Source: Kluyvera sp036759925 (GTDB lineage: Bacteria; Pseudomonadota; Gammaproteobacteria; Enterobacterales; Enterobacteriaceae). From it: a DNA stretch of 64,000 nt. Below the pieces are notes generated by a model. It had not been told where the DNA came from, did no database searches, and worked only from the letters and a program-made list of their open reading frames with translations. The position numbers and the translations under genes are program-made. Where the stretch lies: contig NZ_JAPKIB010000003.1 in assembly GCF_036759925.1 (NCBI RefSeq), positions 1 to 64,000 on the forward strand. The letters run 5' to 3'. Positions 7,980 through 16,308 of this stretch are shown here, in pieces; position 1 is the first letter of the stretch, and the number at the start of each line of letters is the position of its first letter.

Positions 7980-9158
7980 ATGCAAAAACTCATCAACTCA
8001 GTGCAAAACTATGCCTGGGGCAGCAAAACTGCGTTAACGGAACTCTACGGTATGGCGAATCCTGAAGGTCTGCCGATGGCAGAGCTGTGGATGGGCGCAC
8101 ACCCGAAGAGCAGCTCAAAGATTACCGACAGCCACGGCGTCGAGCAGTCGCTGCGCGACGTGATTGATGCCGATAAAACCACGCTGTTGGGGGCCAACGT
8201 TGCCGCCCGCTTTGGCGAGTTACCTTACCTGTTTAAGGTACTTTGCGCCGCACAACCGCTCTCTATTCAGGTCCACCCGAGCAAAAAAGCAGCGGAAGTG
8301 GGTTTTGCGAAGGAAAACGCTGCCGGGATCCCGCTGGACGCTGCCGAACGCAACTACAAAGATCCAAACCACAAACCAGAGCTGGTCTTTGCGCTGACGC
8401 CGTTCCTGGCGATGAACGCCTTCCGTGAGTTCGCAGAAATCGCCTCACTGCTGCAGCCGGTTGCTGACGCAAACCCGGCTATCGGCGAGTTTATCGCCCA
8501 GCCGACCAGCGAACGCCTGAGCGCCCTGTTCGCGGGCCTGCTCAATATGCAGGGCGACGAGAAAGCCCACGCGCTGAAGGTGCTGCGCGCGGCGCTGGAA
8601 GGCCAACAAGGCCTTGCCTGGGATGCGATTCGCCTGATTGCTGAGTTCTATCCGGACGACAGCGGCCTCTTCTCCCCGCTGCTGCTGAACATTGTTCAGC
8701 TCAACCCGGGCGAAGCGATGTTCCTGTATGCCGAAACCCCGCACGCCTACCTGCGCGGCACCGGGCTTGAGGTGATGGCGAACTCCGATAACGTTCTGCG
8801 CGCTGGCCTCACGCCGAAGTATATTGATATCCCTGAACTGGTGGCGAACGTTAAGTTCACCGCCAAACCGGCAAACGAACTGCTGACCCAGCCGGCACAG
8901 CACGGCGAGACGCTGGACTTCCCGATTCCGGTTGAAGATTTCGCCTTCTCACTGCACACCCTTAGCGCCAGCGAAGCCACGCTGACTCAGGATGGCGCCG
9001 CTATTCTGTTCTGCGTAGACGGCGAATCCGTACTGAGCAAAAACGACCAGCGCCTGGTGCTGAAACCGGGTGAATCCGCCTTCGTCGCGGCGAATGAATC
9101 ACCGATTCAGGTCAGCGGCAGCGGCCGTTTAGCGCGTGTTTATAATAAGTTAAAGTAA
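7980..9158 (+). CDS. manA: Mannose-6-phosphate isomerase ManA
   Basis: 392 residues from ATG 7980 (MQKLINSVQNYAWGS); the TTG at 7962 is in frame but unlikely. ManA interconverts mannose-6-P and fructose-6-P, feeding mannose into glycolysis and supplying GDP-mannose. It is a cupin-fold type I PMI: zinc ligands lie in IQVHPSK and YKDPNHKPE and in the ETPHAYL histidine segment; the arginine in VLRAGLTPKYID is the family signature. Monocistronic, divergent from fumA. Confidence 0.97.
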   Translation: MQKLINSVQNYAWGSKTALTELYGMANPEGLPMAELWMGAHPKSSSKITDSHGVEQSLRDVIDADKTTLLGANVAARFGELPYLFKVLCAAQPLSIQVHPSKKAAEVGFAKENAAGIPLDAAERNYKDPNHKPELVFALTPFLAMNAFREFAEIASLLQPVADANPAIGEFIAQPTSERLSALFAGLLNMQGDEKAHALKVLRAALEGQQGLAWDAIRLIAEFYPDDSGLFSPLLLNIVQLNPGEAMFLYAETPHAYLRGTGLEVMANSDNVLRAGLTPKYIDIPELVANVKFTAKPANELLTQPAQHGETLDFPIPVEDFAFSLHTLSASEATLTQDGAAILFCVDGESVLSKNDQRLVLKPGESAFVAANESPIQVSGSGRLARVYNKLK

Positions 9159-9256
9159 ATACTGAAGTTTCAGGACAGGCTTGCTACTCTTTTGCATAGC
9201 CTTATGACTCAACCAGGCGGCTTTCCCGCCTGGTTTCATTTTTATGGACAAATACT

Positions 9257-10768
9257 ATGAAAAAAACGCTGGTAGCCGCAGGTATTATCGTCGCTTTAGG
9301 GGTGGTCTGGACGGGTGGAGCCTGGTACACGGGCAAACAACTGGAATCACATATTGCGGAAATGGTCTCTCAGGCAAATGCCCAGTTGAAGCTGAGCGCG
9401 CCGGAAGCCGGTCTTGAGATCGGCTATCAGGACTACCAGCGCGGCGTCTTCAGCAGCCAGCTAAAAATGGTGGTGAAGCCGCTGACTGGCGCGGAAAATT
9501 CATGGTTAAAACCGGGTCAAAGCGTGATTCTGGATGAGTCCGTCAGCCACGGTCCAATCCCGCTGGCGTCGCTGAAATCCTTCAACCTTGCCCCTGCGAT
9601 GGCAAGCGTGAATACCGTGTTGGTCAACAACGACGTGACCAAGCCGCTATTTGATATCGCCAAAGGCACCTCACCATTCGATATCAACACCCGCATCAGC
9701 TATAACGGCGATACCGAATCCACCATTGCGCTCAAACCGCTGGATTACGAAAAAGATGCCGAGAAGGTCACCTTCAGCGGCGGTGATTTTGTGCTCTCTG
9801 CAGACCGCCAGGGTAGCCTGGTATCGCTGACCGGTGAAGCCAAAAGCGGCCAGGTCAACGCGGTTAACGAATACGATCAGAAAGTGCAGTTCACCTTCAA
9901 CAACCTGAAAACTGACGGCTCCAGCAAGCTGACCTCGTTTGAAGAGCGCATCGGTGATCAGACCCTCTCCCTGGAGCGCCTGGCGGTCTCCGTTGAAGGA
10001 AAAGATCTGGCCGAACTAACCGGTATGACCATTGCCGGGAAATCGACCCTGACGCCTGATGGCAAAAAAATTAACAGCCAGCTCGACTACACGCTGAATA
10101 ACCTCAAACTACAGAACCAGGATTTCGGCAGCGGGCAGCTGACGCTGAAAGTGGACGGTATTGACGGCGTGGCGATGCATCAGTTCAGCCAGCAGTATCA
10201 GGCGCAGACTCAGGCGCTGATGGCGCAGCCGGATCTGGCGCAAAACCCAGAGTTGTACCAGCAAAAAGCGGTCGACGCGCTGTTCAACACCCTGCCGATT
10301 CTGCTGAAAGGCGATCCGGTTGTGACACTGTCACCTCTGAGCTGGAAAAACGCGAAAGGCGAAAGTTCGCTGAACCTCTCACTGGCGCTGAAAGACCCCG
10401 CACAGGCGACCGGTGAAGCCACCACGCTGGCTCAACAGGTTGACCGCGGCGTGAAATCGCTGGATGCCAAGCTGGTGATCCCAATGGAGATGGCAACCGA
10501 GTTGATGACTCAGGTCGCGCGCCTGGAAGGCTATCAGCAGGCAGATGCGGCCAAGCTGGCCGCACAGCAGATTCAGGGCCTGGCGGCGATGGGACAGATG
10601 TTCCGTCTGACCACCACACAGGACAATGCTATCAGCAGCAGCCTGCAGTACGGTGAAGGTCAGGTCACGCTGAACGGGCAGAAAATGCCGCTGGAAGAGT
10701 TTGTTGGTATGTTCGGCATGCCGGGCCTGGCCCAGCCGGATGAACCCGCAACCCTCCCTGCACCATAA
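9257..10768 (+). CDS. ydgA: YdgA family protein (DUF945)
   Basis: 503 residues; the E. coli YdgA ortholog is 502. An N-terminal uncleaved signal anchor (KKTLVAAGIIVALGVVWTGGAW) precedes a large periplasmic domain of the DUF945 family, rich in beta-prone repeats, with NNLKTDGSSKL and LTLKVDGIDG blocks. Function is not established; the E. coli protein is reported as inner-membrane-associated. It lies 98 bp downstream of manA, possibly with its own promoter, and is followed by a strong terminator. Confidence 0.93.
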   Translation: MKKTLVAAGIIVALGVVWTGGAWYTGKQLESHIAEMVSQANAQLKLSAPEAGLEIGYQDYQRGVFSSQLKMVVKPLTGAENSWLKPGQSVILDESVSHGPIPLASLKSFNLAPAMASVNTVLVNNDVTKPLFDIAKGTSPFDINTRISYNGDTESTIALKPLDYEKDAEKVTFSGGDFVLSADRQGSLVSLTGEAKSGQVNAVNEYDQKVQFTFNNLKTDGSSKLTSFEERIGDQTLSLERLAVSVEGKDLAELTGMTIAGKSTLTPDGKKINSQLDYTLNNLKLQNQDFGSGQLTLKVDGIDGVAMHQFSQQYQAQTQALMAQPDLAQNPELYQQKAVDALFNTLPILLKGDPVVTLSPLSWKNAKGESSLNLSLALKDPAQATGEATTLAQQVDRGVKSLDAKLVIPMEMATELMTQVARLEGYQQADAAKLAAQQIQGLAAMGQMFRLTTTQDNAISSSLQYGEGQVTLNGQKMPLEEFVGMFGMPGLAQPDEPATLPAP

Positions 10769-10770
10769 TC

Positions 10771-10799
10771 AAAAAAAGCGCCTTTAAGGCGCTTTTTTT
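10771..10799 (+). terminator. Intrinsic terminator of ydgA (bidirectional)
   Basis: AGCGCC-TTTAA-GGCGCT hairpin at 10777-10793, flanked by A7 and T7 tracts, 8 bp past the ydgA stop. Confidence 0.9.
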
Positions 10800-10816
10800 A
10801 TTACCGTAGTAATCCG

Positions 10817-10844
10817 AGCCCGGCCGAGCAACGCGACGCCGGGA
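10817..10844. repeat. REP-like palindromic element
   Basis: GCCCGGC-N13-GCCGGG imperfect palindrome between the convergent ends of ydgA and malI, resembling enterobacterial REP units. A related element occurs at 38283-38346. Confidence 0.55.
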
Positions 10845-10858
10845 ACGTCTCCCGCACC

Positions 10859-11887
10859 CTATTTCCGCGCCACCAGCCGCGGCGGCATAATCACGTTTCT
10901 CGCCGTCCCTTGCCCGGTATCAATACGCTGCAAAATCCGCTCGGCAACGCTTTGCCCCATTTCGCGTGCTGGCGTCGTCACCCAGGTCAGCGGCACGTCA
11001 TCAAGCGCCTTTTCAGGCACATCGGCAAACGCCGCCAGCGCGACGCGCTGCTCAAAATAGCTTTCGACACTGTCTTCACCGCTCTGCTTACCCGCCCGCA
11101 TCAGACCAAACCACGCGCCCATCGCAATCACGCTGTTGTAGCACAGCACGGCGCTAATCGTCGGGTTATGGCGCAACAGTCTGGTGATCGCTTCCGACGC
11201 CTGCTTCTGGCTGGTCTCACACTCCAGCACCCAATCGCTGTGGAATGGCAGCCCGTATTTAATCAGCGTGGCACAGTAGCCGCCGACCCGCTCAGCGCGG
11301 GTCAACGATGAGCTCTGCCCACCGAGCCAGGCAATGCGCTGATGGCCCCGGCGGATCAGATGTTCGGTCACCAGTTGCGCCGCCTGCATATTGTCCGGAC
11401 GAATAATGTCGACTTCATCGAGGTAGCTGGCGCGTGAAGCAAACACCAATGGTGTTTCCGTTTCTGCCGCTTTTGCCCGCAGTTCAGCGGCCTGATCGAC
11501 CGAACCGGCGATCACCACCCCGTCAACGCCCTGCGACACCAGCGCATCGAAACGCTGCAGCATCTGCTCGCCCCGCTTCCCGCCCTGGGTCAAAAACACC
11601 ATTTTGCCCTGCGATTCAAGGGCGGCGGTCATCCCCGCAGTCAGTTCGGCATAAAACGGTGACGAAAGGTCGCCGACAATCAGCCCAATCACCCCCGTTT
11701 GCCCCCCGCGCAGCGAGACGGCCTGGCGGTTACGCACAAAGCCTAACTGGTCAATCGCCTGGTAGACGCGCTCACCCGTCGCGGAAGATATTCGCCCTTT
11801 ACCGCTGAGAACCAGCGAAACGGTACTGACGGACACACCGGCCGCCAGTGCAACATCGTTAATGGTGACTTTCTTTGCAATCGCCAT
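10859..11887 (-). CDS. malI: LacI-family repressor MalI
   Basis: 342 residues from ATG 11887 (MAIAKKVTINDVALAAGVSV); an in-frame TTG at 11914 is less likely. The N-terminal helix-turn-helix (residues about 7-26) is followed by a LacI hinge and a periplasmic-binding-protein-like effector domain (TGVIGLIVGDLSSPFYAEL; HQRIAWLGG). MalI represses the divergent malXY operon and its own gene; the natural inducer is unknown. Two near-identical palindromic operators lie in the divergent intergenic region. Length matches E. coli MalI exactly. Confidence 0.97.
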   Translation of the reverse strand: MAIAKKVTINDVALAAGVSVSTVSLVLSGKGRISSATGERVYQAIDQLGFVRNRQAVSLRGGQTGVIGLIVGDLSSPFYAELTAGMTAALESQGKMVFLTQGGKRGEQMLQRFDALVSQGVDGVVIAGSVDQAAELRAKAAETETPLVFASRASYLDEVDIIRPDNMQAAQLVTEHLIRRGHQRIAWLGGQSSSLTRAERVGGYCATLIKYGLPFHSDWVLECETSQKQASEAITRLLRHNPTISAVLCYNSVIAMGAWFGLMRAGKQSGEDSVESYFEQRVALAAFADVPEKALDDVPLTWVTTPAREMGQSVAERILQRIDTGQGTARNVIMPPRLVARK

Positions 11888-11916
11888 GGTTCCAGCAGGG
11901 CTCCTTTTGCTCAAGA

Positions 11917-11932
11917 GATAAAACGTTTTATC
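11917..11932 (-). promoter_or_regulatory. MalI operator, malI side
   Basis: Perfect 16-bp palindrome GATAAAACGTTTTATC in the malI leader, matching the known MalI site in E. coli. It is positioned for autorepression. Confidence 0.85.
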
Positions 11933-11970
11933 AATAGACGTACTTTATAAACCTTATTATCACTTGCTTT

Positions 11971-11986
11971 TGTGATTTGTTTCTCA
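11971..11986 (+). promoter_or_regulatory. Probable CRP site between malI and malX
   Basis: TGTGA-TTTGTT-TCTCA matches nine of ten bases of the CRP half-site consensus TGTGA-N6-TCACA. It lies between the two MalI operators, where CRP activation of malI/malX is known in E. coli. Confidence 0.65.
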
Positions 11987-11995
11987 CTAAAAAAT

Positions 11996-12011
11996 GGTAA
12001 AACGTTTTATC
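11996..12011 (+). promoter_or_regulatory. MalI operator, malX side
   Basis: GGTAAAACGTTTTATC, 15 of 16 bases identical to the malI-side operator, 54 bp upstream of the malX start codon. Confidence 0.82.
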
Positions 12012-12064
12012 TTCCTGTCCCGTGATTGTTAGAAACCCTTTTTTCAGGATTAAGGAGTCGTTTC

Positions 12065-13657
12065 ATGACGGCGAATACCGCACCAAAAGTCACCCTCTGG
12101 GAATTTTTCCAGCAGCTTGGCAAAACCTTTATGCTGCCGGTTGCCCTGCTTTCCTTCTGCGGGATCATGCTCGGGATCGGCAGCTCGCTTAGCAGCCATG
12201 ACGTCACCACGCTACTGCCGTGGCTTGATACGCCGTTCCTGCAGGCCGTCTTTATCTGGATGAGCAAAGTTGGCTCCTTCGCCTTTAGCTTCCTGCCGGT
12301 GATGTTCTGTATCGCCATTCCACTGGGGCTGGCGCGTGATAACAAAGGCGTCGCCGCTTTCGCGGGTTTCGTCGGCTATGCGGTGATGAACCTGGCCGTC
12401 AACTTCTGGTTGACCGCCAAAGGCATCCTGCCAACCACCGACGCCGCGATCCTGAAAGCCAATAACATTCAGAACATTATCGGTATTCAGTCCATCGACA
12501 CCGGTATTCTCGGCGCGGTTATCTGCGGGATTATCGTCTGGATGCTGCATGAACGCTTCCACACCATCCGTCTGCCGGATGCGCTGGCCTTCTTTGGCGG
12601 CACCCGTTTTGTACCGATTATCACCACCATCGTGCTGGGTCTGGTCGGCCTGGTGATCCCGCTGGTATGGCCGGTATTTGCCATGGGCATCAACGCGCTG
12701 GGCCACGTGATCAACAGCGCCGGTGATTTTGGTCCGATGATCTTCGGTACCGGTGAACGTCTGCTGTTGCCGTTCGGCCTGCATCACATTCTGGTGGCGC
12801 TGATTCGCTTTACCGAAGCGGGCGGCACCATGGACGTCTGCGGCCATGACGTCAGCGGCGCACTGACCATCTTCCAGGCGCAGCTGAGCTGCCCGACCAC
12901 CCACGGCTTCTCCGAAAGCGCGACCCGCTTCCTGTCTCAGGGTAAAATGCCAGCGTTCCTCGGCGGCCTGCCTGGCGCAGCGCTGGCGATGTACCACTGC
13001 GCTCGTCCGGAAAACCGTCATAAAATTAAAGGCCTGCTGATTTCCGGCGTTATCGCCTGCGTCGTGGGCGGCACCACTGAACCGCTGGAATTCCTGTTCC
13101 TGTTCGTTGCTCCGGTACTGTACGTAATCCACGCGCTGCTGACCGGTCTGGGCTTCACCATCATGGCGGTGCTCGGCGTGACCATCGGTAACACCGACGG
13201 CAATATCATCGACTTCGTGGTGTTCGGTATCCTGCACGGTCTGTCGACCAAATGGTACCTGGTGCCGGTCGTCGCAGCCATCTGGTTCGCGGTTTACTAT
13301 GCGATTTTCCGCTTCGCTATCGTGCGCTTTAACATCAAAACGCCGGGTCGCGATGTGGATACCGCGCCTGCGGCAGAGCACACCTCCAGCGGCGTGACCG
13401 GAAAATCCGGCTACAACGTGCCGGTTATCCTTCAGGCGCTGGGCGGTGCTGAGAATATCGTCTCGCTCGACAACTGCATCACCCGTCTTCGCCTGTCGGT
13501 AAACGACATGGACAAAGTCGACGTCGATACGCTGAAAGCCAACCGTGCTATTGGCGTGGTAAAACTGAACCAGCACAACCTGCAGGTGGTCATTGGCCCG
13601 CAGGTACAGTCGGTGAAAGACGAAATGTCGGTACTGATGAACTCCGTTCAAGCGTAA
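12065..13657 (+). CDS. malX: PTS sugar transporter MalX, EIICB
   Basis: 530 residues from ATG 12065 (MTANTAPKVTLWEFF), with TAAGGAG upstream; length equals E. coli MalX. A polytopic EIIC domain (about residues 1-420) carries the conserved NTDGNIIDFVVFGILHG and GGTTEPLEFLFLF blocks. A C-terminal EIIB domain (about 450-530) has the phosphorylated cysteine in SLDNCITRLRLSV. The E. coli protein can transport glucose and maltose, but the physiological substrate is uncertain. It forms an operon with malY under MalI repression. Confidence 0.97.
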   Translation: MTANTAPKVTLWEFFQQLGKTFMLPVALLSFCGIMLGIGSSLSSHDVTTLLPWLDTPFLQAVFIWMSKVGSFAFSFLPVMFCIAIPLGLARDNKGVAAFAGFVGYAVMNLAVNFWLTAKGILPTTDAAILKANNIQNIIGIQSIDTGILGAVICGIIVWMLHERFHTIRLPDALAFFGGTRFVPIITTIVLGLVGLVIPLVWPVFAMGINALGHVINSAGDFGPMIFGTGERLLLPFGLHHILVALIRFTEAGGTMDVCGHDVSGALTIFQAQLSCPTTHGFSESATRFLSQGKMPAFLGGLPGAALAMYHCARPENRHKIKGLLISGVIACVVGGTTEPLEFLFLFVAPVLYVIHALLTGLGFTIMAVLGVTIGNTDGNIIDFVVFGILHGLSTKWYLVPVVAAIWFAVYYAIFRFAIVRFNIKTPGRDVDTAPAAEHTSSGVTGKSGYNVPVILQALGGAENIVSLDNCITRLRLSVNDMDKVDVDTLKANRAIGVVKLNQHNLQVVIGPQVQSVKDEMSVLMNSVQA

Positions 13658-13721
13658 GCCCTTTGCCCCTGTGCGTAACAGGGGCAAAATAGCCCAATCT
13701 TCCCTTCGTTAGGATCTCCAC

Positions 13722-14894
13722 ATGTTTGATTTTTCAACGGTGATTGACCGACACGGCACCTGGTGCACCCAATGGGACTATGTTGCCGACCGCTTTGGCG
13801 ACGCAGACCTGCTGCCGTTTACTATTTCTGATATGGACTTCGCCACCGCGCCCTGCATTCTGGACGCGCTGAGCAAACGTCTTTCCCACGGTGTGTTTGG
13901 CTACAGCCGCTGGAAAAACGATGAGTTTCTTCCCGCCATTGCCCACTGGTACGCCCACCGTTTTCATGCGGTAATTGATACCAACACCCTCGTCTACGGT
14001 CCTTCTGTCATCTATATGGTGTCTGAAATGATCCGCCAGTGGTCAAAACCTGGTGACGGCATCGTGGTGCATACCCCTGCCTATGACGCGTTCTTTAAAA
14101 CCATCGAAGGTAATCAACGCCGGGTGGTTGGTGTGCCGATGGATAAGCACGATGGCCAGTGGTTCTGCGATATGGGCAAACTCGAAGCCGTGCTCGCTGA
14201 ACCTCATAACAGCGTGCTGTTGCTGTGTAGCCCGCAAAACCCGACGGGTAAAGTCTGGACGCGTGAAGAGCTCGAGACCATGGCGGCCCTGTGCGAAAAA
14301 CATAACGTGCGCGTGATAAGTGATGAAATTCATATGGATATGACCTGGCAAGGCCATGCGCATATTCCATGGAGCGACGTGGCTCGCGGCGAGTGGGCAC
14401 TGTTCACTTCGGGGTCTAAAAGCTTCAATATTCCGGCGTTGACCGGTGCATACGGCATGATTGTCGATGACGTCTCACGCGAAGCCTATATTACTGCGTT
14501 GAAAAACCGCGACGGCCTCTCTTCCCCCTCCGTTCCGGCGCTGGTCGCCCATATTGCGGCCTACAAACAGGGTGAACCCTGGCTGGATGCCCTGCGCGAA
14601 TATCTGCAGGAAAATATGCGTTATATCGAGAAAACGCTGAACGCCGCCTTCCCGGAACTGCAATGGTCGATGCCGCAGGCAACCTATCTGGCATGGATTG
14701 ATTTGCGTCCGCTGAAGATTGACGATCGTAAACTGCAGGATGTGTTAATTAAACAGCAGAAGGTCGCCATTATGCCGGGCTATACCTACGGCGAAGAAGG
14801 TAACGGTTTTATTCGTCTGAATGCCGGTTGCCCGCGAGTGAAGCTGGAACAAGGCGTCGAACGCTTGATTGCGGCGATTCGTACGCTGCGTTAA
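13722..14894 (+). CDS. malY: PLP-dependent cystathionine beta-lyase / maltose regulon modulator MalY
   Basis: 390 residues, the E. coli length. A fold-type I aminotransferase-like enzyme with beta-C-S lyase activity (cystathionine to homocysteine, pyruvate and ammonia); E. coli MalY also binds and inhibits the activator MalT. The PLP lysine is Lys233 in SGSKSFNIPAL, the phosphate/ring-binding block is SPQNPTG, and the aspartate is in SDEIHMD. It follows malX by 64 bp in the same operon. Confidence 0.97.
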   Translation: MFDFSTVIDRHGTWCTQWDYVADRFGDADLLPFTISDMDFATAPCILDALSKRLSHGVFGYSRWKNDEFLPAIAHWYAHRFHAVIDTNTLVYGPSVIYMVSEMIRQWSKPGDGIVVHTPAYDAFFKTIEGNQRRVVGVPMDKHDGQWFCDMGKLEAVLAEPHNSVLLLCSPQNPTGKVWTREELETMAALCEKHNVRVISDEIHMDMTWQGHAHIPWSDVARGEWALFTSGSKSFNIPALTGAYGMIVDDVSREAYITALKNRDGLSSPSVPALVAHIAAYKQGEPWLDALREYLQENMRYIEKTLNAAFPELQWSMPQATYLAWIDLRPLKIDDRKLQDVLIKQQKVAIMPGYTYGEEGNGFIRLNAGCPRVKLEQGVERLIAAIRTLR

Positions 14895-15087
14895 CCCGCT
14901 ATTGCGCAATGCTGCCAGGTATTGCGCAACAATAATGTATTAGCCCTAAGTTGTTAATATCAGATCTTGCCATTCACATCTCGTAGACATAGCACGATTA
15001 CTCAATCTAAGAAAATTCCTAATCTTTATTCTCCGCCCCCCGTTAACACCCCACCCCAAAACAATTGAGAATTTAGTGAGTTTTAAA

Positions 15088-15570
15088 ATGATTAACCGTC
15101 AAGCCACTGCATTAACGCTGACTGCGATTAGCATTTTATTTTCATCCGCCGCGTTTGCGGATGATTCATCCCTGACGGCATCTGCGGATATGCACGTCAA
15201 TCTGACCGTTCAGAAATCCTGCCAGATAAACGTTGCGGATATGGATTTCGGTTCGCATGCCAGCGACTCCGGAGAAATTGATGTTTCCGCTGACGCTTCC
15301 GTGACCTGTACCTCAGGAACAAGCTATATGCTCAACAGCGAGAGCGGCCGCGCTTATTCCATGAAGAACAAGGATACGTCGGAAACGGTGGCCTACAACC
15401 TGTACAGTGACGCCAACAGAACAAGCGACCTCGCGACGACGGCTATTTCGGGTAGCGGTAGCGGCTCCGCCCAGGTGATCCCAATCTACGGTAAAGTGGC
15501 CGCCGATGCGCTGGCACAAGCTCCTGCAGGGGATTATGCCGACACCGTAACACTCACCGTCACCTACTAA
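15088..15570 (+). CDS. Spore coat U-domain major pilin of an archaic chaperone-usher fimbria
   Basis: 160 residues from ATG 15088, giving the signal peptide MINRQATALTLTAISIL...AFA; a GTG at 15076 is the alternative start. The mature part is a single SCPU domain with the paired cysteines (KSCQINVADMDFG and ASVTCTSGT) and the C-terminal strand DTVTLTVTY typical of CsuA/B-type subunits. It is first of four genes: pilin, chaperone, usher, tip subunit. The product is inferred to be secreted to the periplasm and polymerised by donor-strand exchange. The operon is absent between malY and add in E. coli K-12. The promoter is not obvious in the 193-bp upstream gap. Confidence 0.85.
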   Translation: MINRQATALTLTAISILFSSAAFADDSSLTASADMHVNLTVQKSCQINVADMDFGSHASDSGEIDVSADASVTCTSGTSYMLNSESGRAYSMKNKDTSETVAYNLYSDANRTSDLATTAISGSGSGSAQVIPIYGKVAADALAQAPAGDYADTVTLTVTY

Positions 15571-15591
15571 TTTAGCGCTGGATCAAAGCAT

Positions 15592-16308
15592 ATGAATCGT
15601 AAACTGGCTGGCATCTTGCTTTCAACATTGGGCTTGTTATTCGCCTTACCTTCATATGCTGCCACCCTCCAGGTGTACCCGGTTAACGTCGGTTTTTGCG
15701 CCAGGGAAACCGCGCAGGCTATCTACGTGAAAAACGTGGGTAGCGCTGCTATCGGCGCACAGATTCGCGTTTACGCCTGGCACCAGCAAAACAATAAAGA
15801 CACGCTGAGCGACACTGAGGACTTACTGGTCAGCCCGCCGATGACCACCATTCCCGCTGCTCGCGAGCAGCTTATCCGCATTATCCTTCCGGTGCCGCCA
15901 GGCGGAGATACCGAACTGGCTTATCGTCTGGTGGTGGATGAACTTCCCAGCAGTAGCAACATGGCGGAGAAAGATGGCGTGCGGTTTCTCCTTCGCTACT
16001 CCATCCCGGTTTTTGTGAACTGCAAAGAGCAGCAACCGGATCTCAACAGCGTGACTTTCTCCATCGACCAGCTCGCGCATCCGGTGATGCTTAAAGTACG
16101 TAACAATGGCACACAGCATCTCAAGCTAAGCGACATCACGCTTCACGTTGGTGCCCAGAGCGTGCCGATGAGTAAAGGGTTACTCGGGTACGTACTGCCA
16201 CAGAGTGAAAAGGAATGGCCTTTACCGAAAGGAATGACGACTGCGTCATCTTTATCACTAAATCTGAACGATAATGAGAAAATACAGACCATCAATATTA
16301 CCCCGTAA
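15592..16308 (+). CDS. Periplasmic fimbrial chaperone (PapD/CsuC-like)
   Basis: 238 residues with a signal peptide (about 1-23, ending SYA). The N-terminal PapD-like domain starts with ATLQVYPVNVGF and contains the REQLIRIILP strand and the conserved YRLVVDELP; the C-terminal Ig domain spans about residues 145-238. It would cap pilin subunits and deliver them to the usher. It begins 21 bp after the pilin gene and overlaps the usher gene by 35 bp, implying translational coupling. Confidence 0.88.
   Translation: MNRKLAGILLSTLGLLFALPSYAATLQVYPVNVGFCARETAQAIYVKNVGSAAIGAQIRVYAWHQQNNKDTLSDTEDLLVSPPMTTIPAAREQLIRIILPVPPGGDTELAYRLVVDELPSSSNMAEKDGVRFLLRYSIPVFVNCKEQQPDLNSVTFSIDQLAHPVMLKVRNNGTQHLKLSDITLHVGAQSVPMSKGLLGYVLPQSEKEWPLPKGMTTASSLSLNLNDNEKIQTINITP

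Noticed and set aside
12212..13687. 491-codon minus-strand frame opposite malX
   Set aside because: Antisense to a full-length conserved gene; the composition (many His, Gln, Arg) is that expected from reversed membrane-protein codons.
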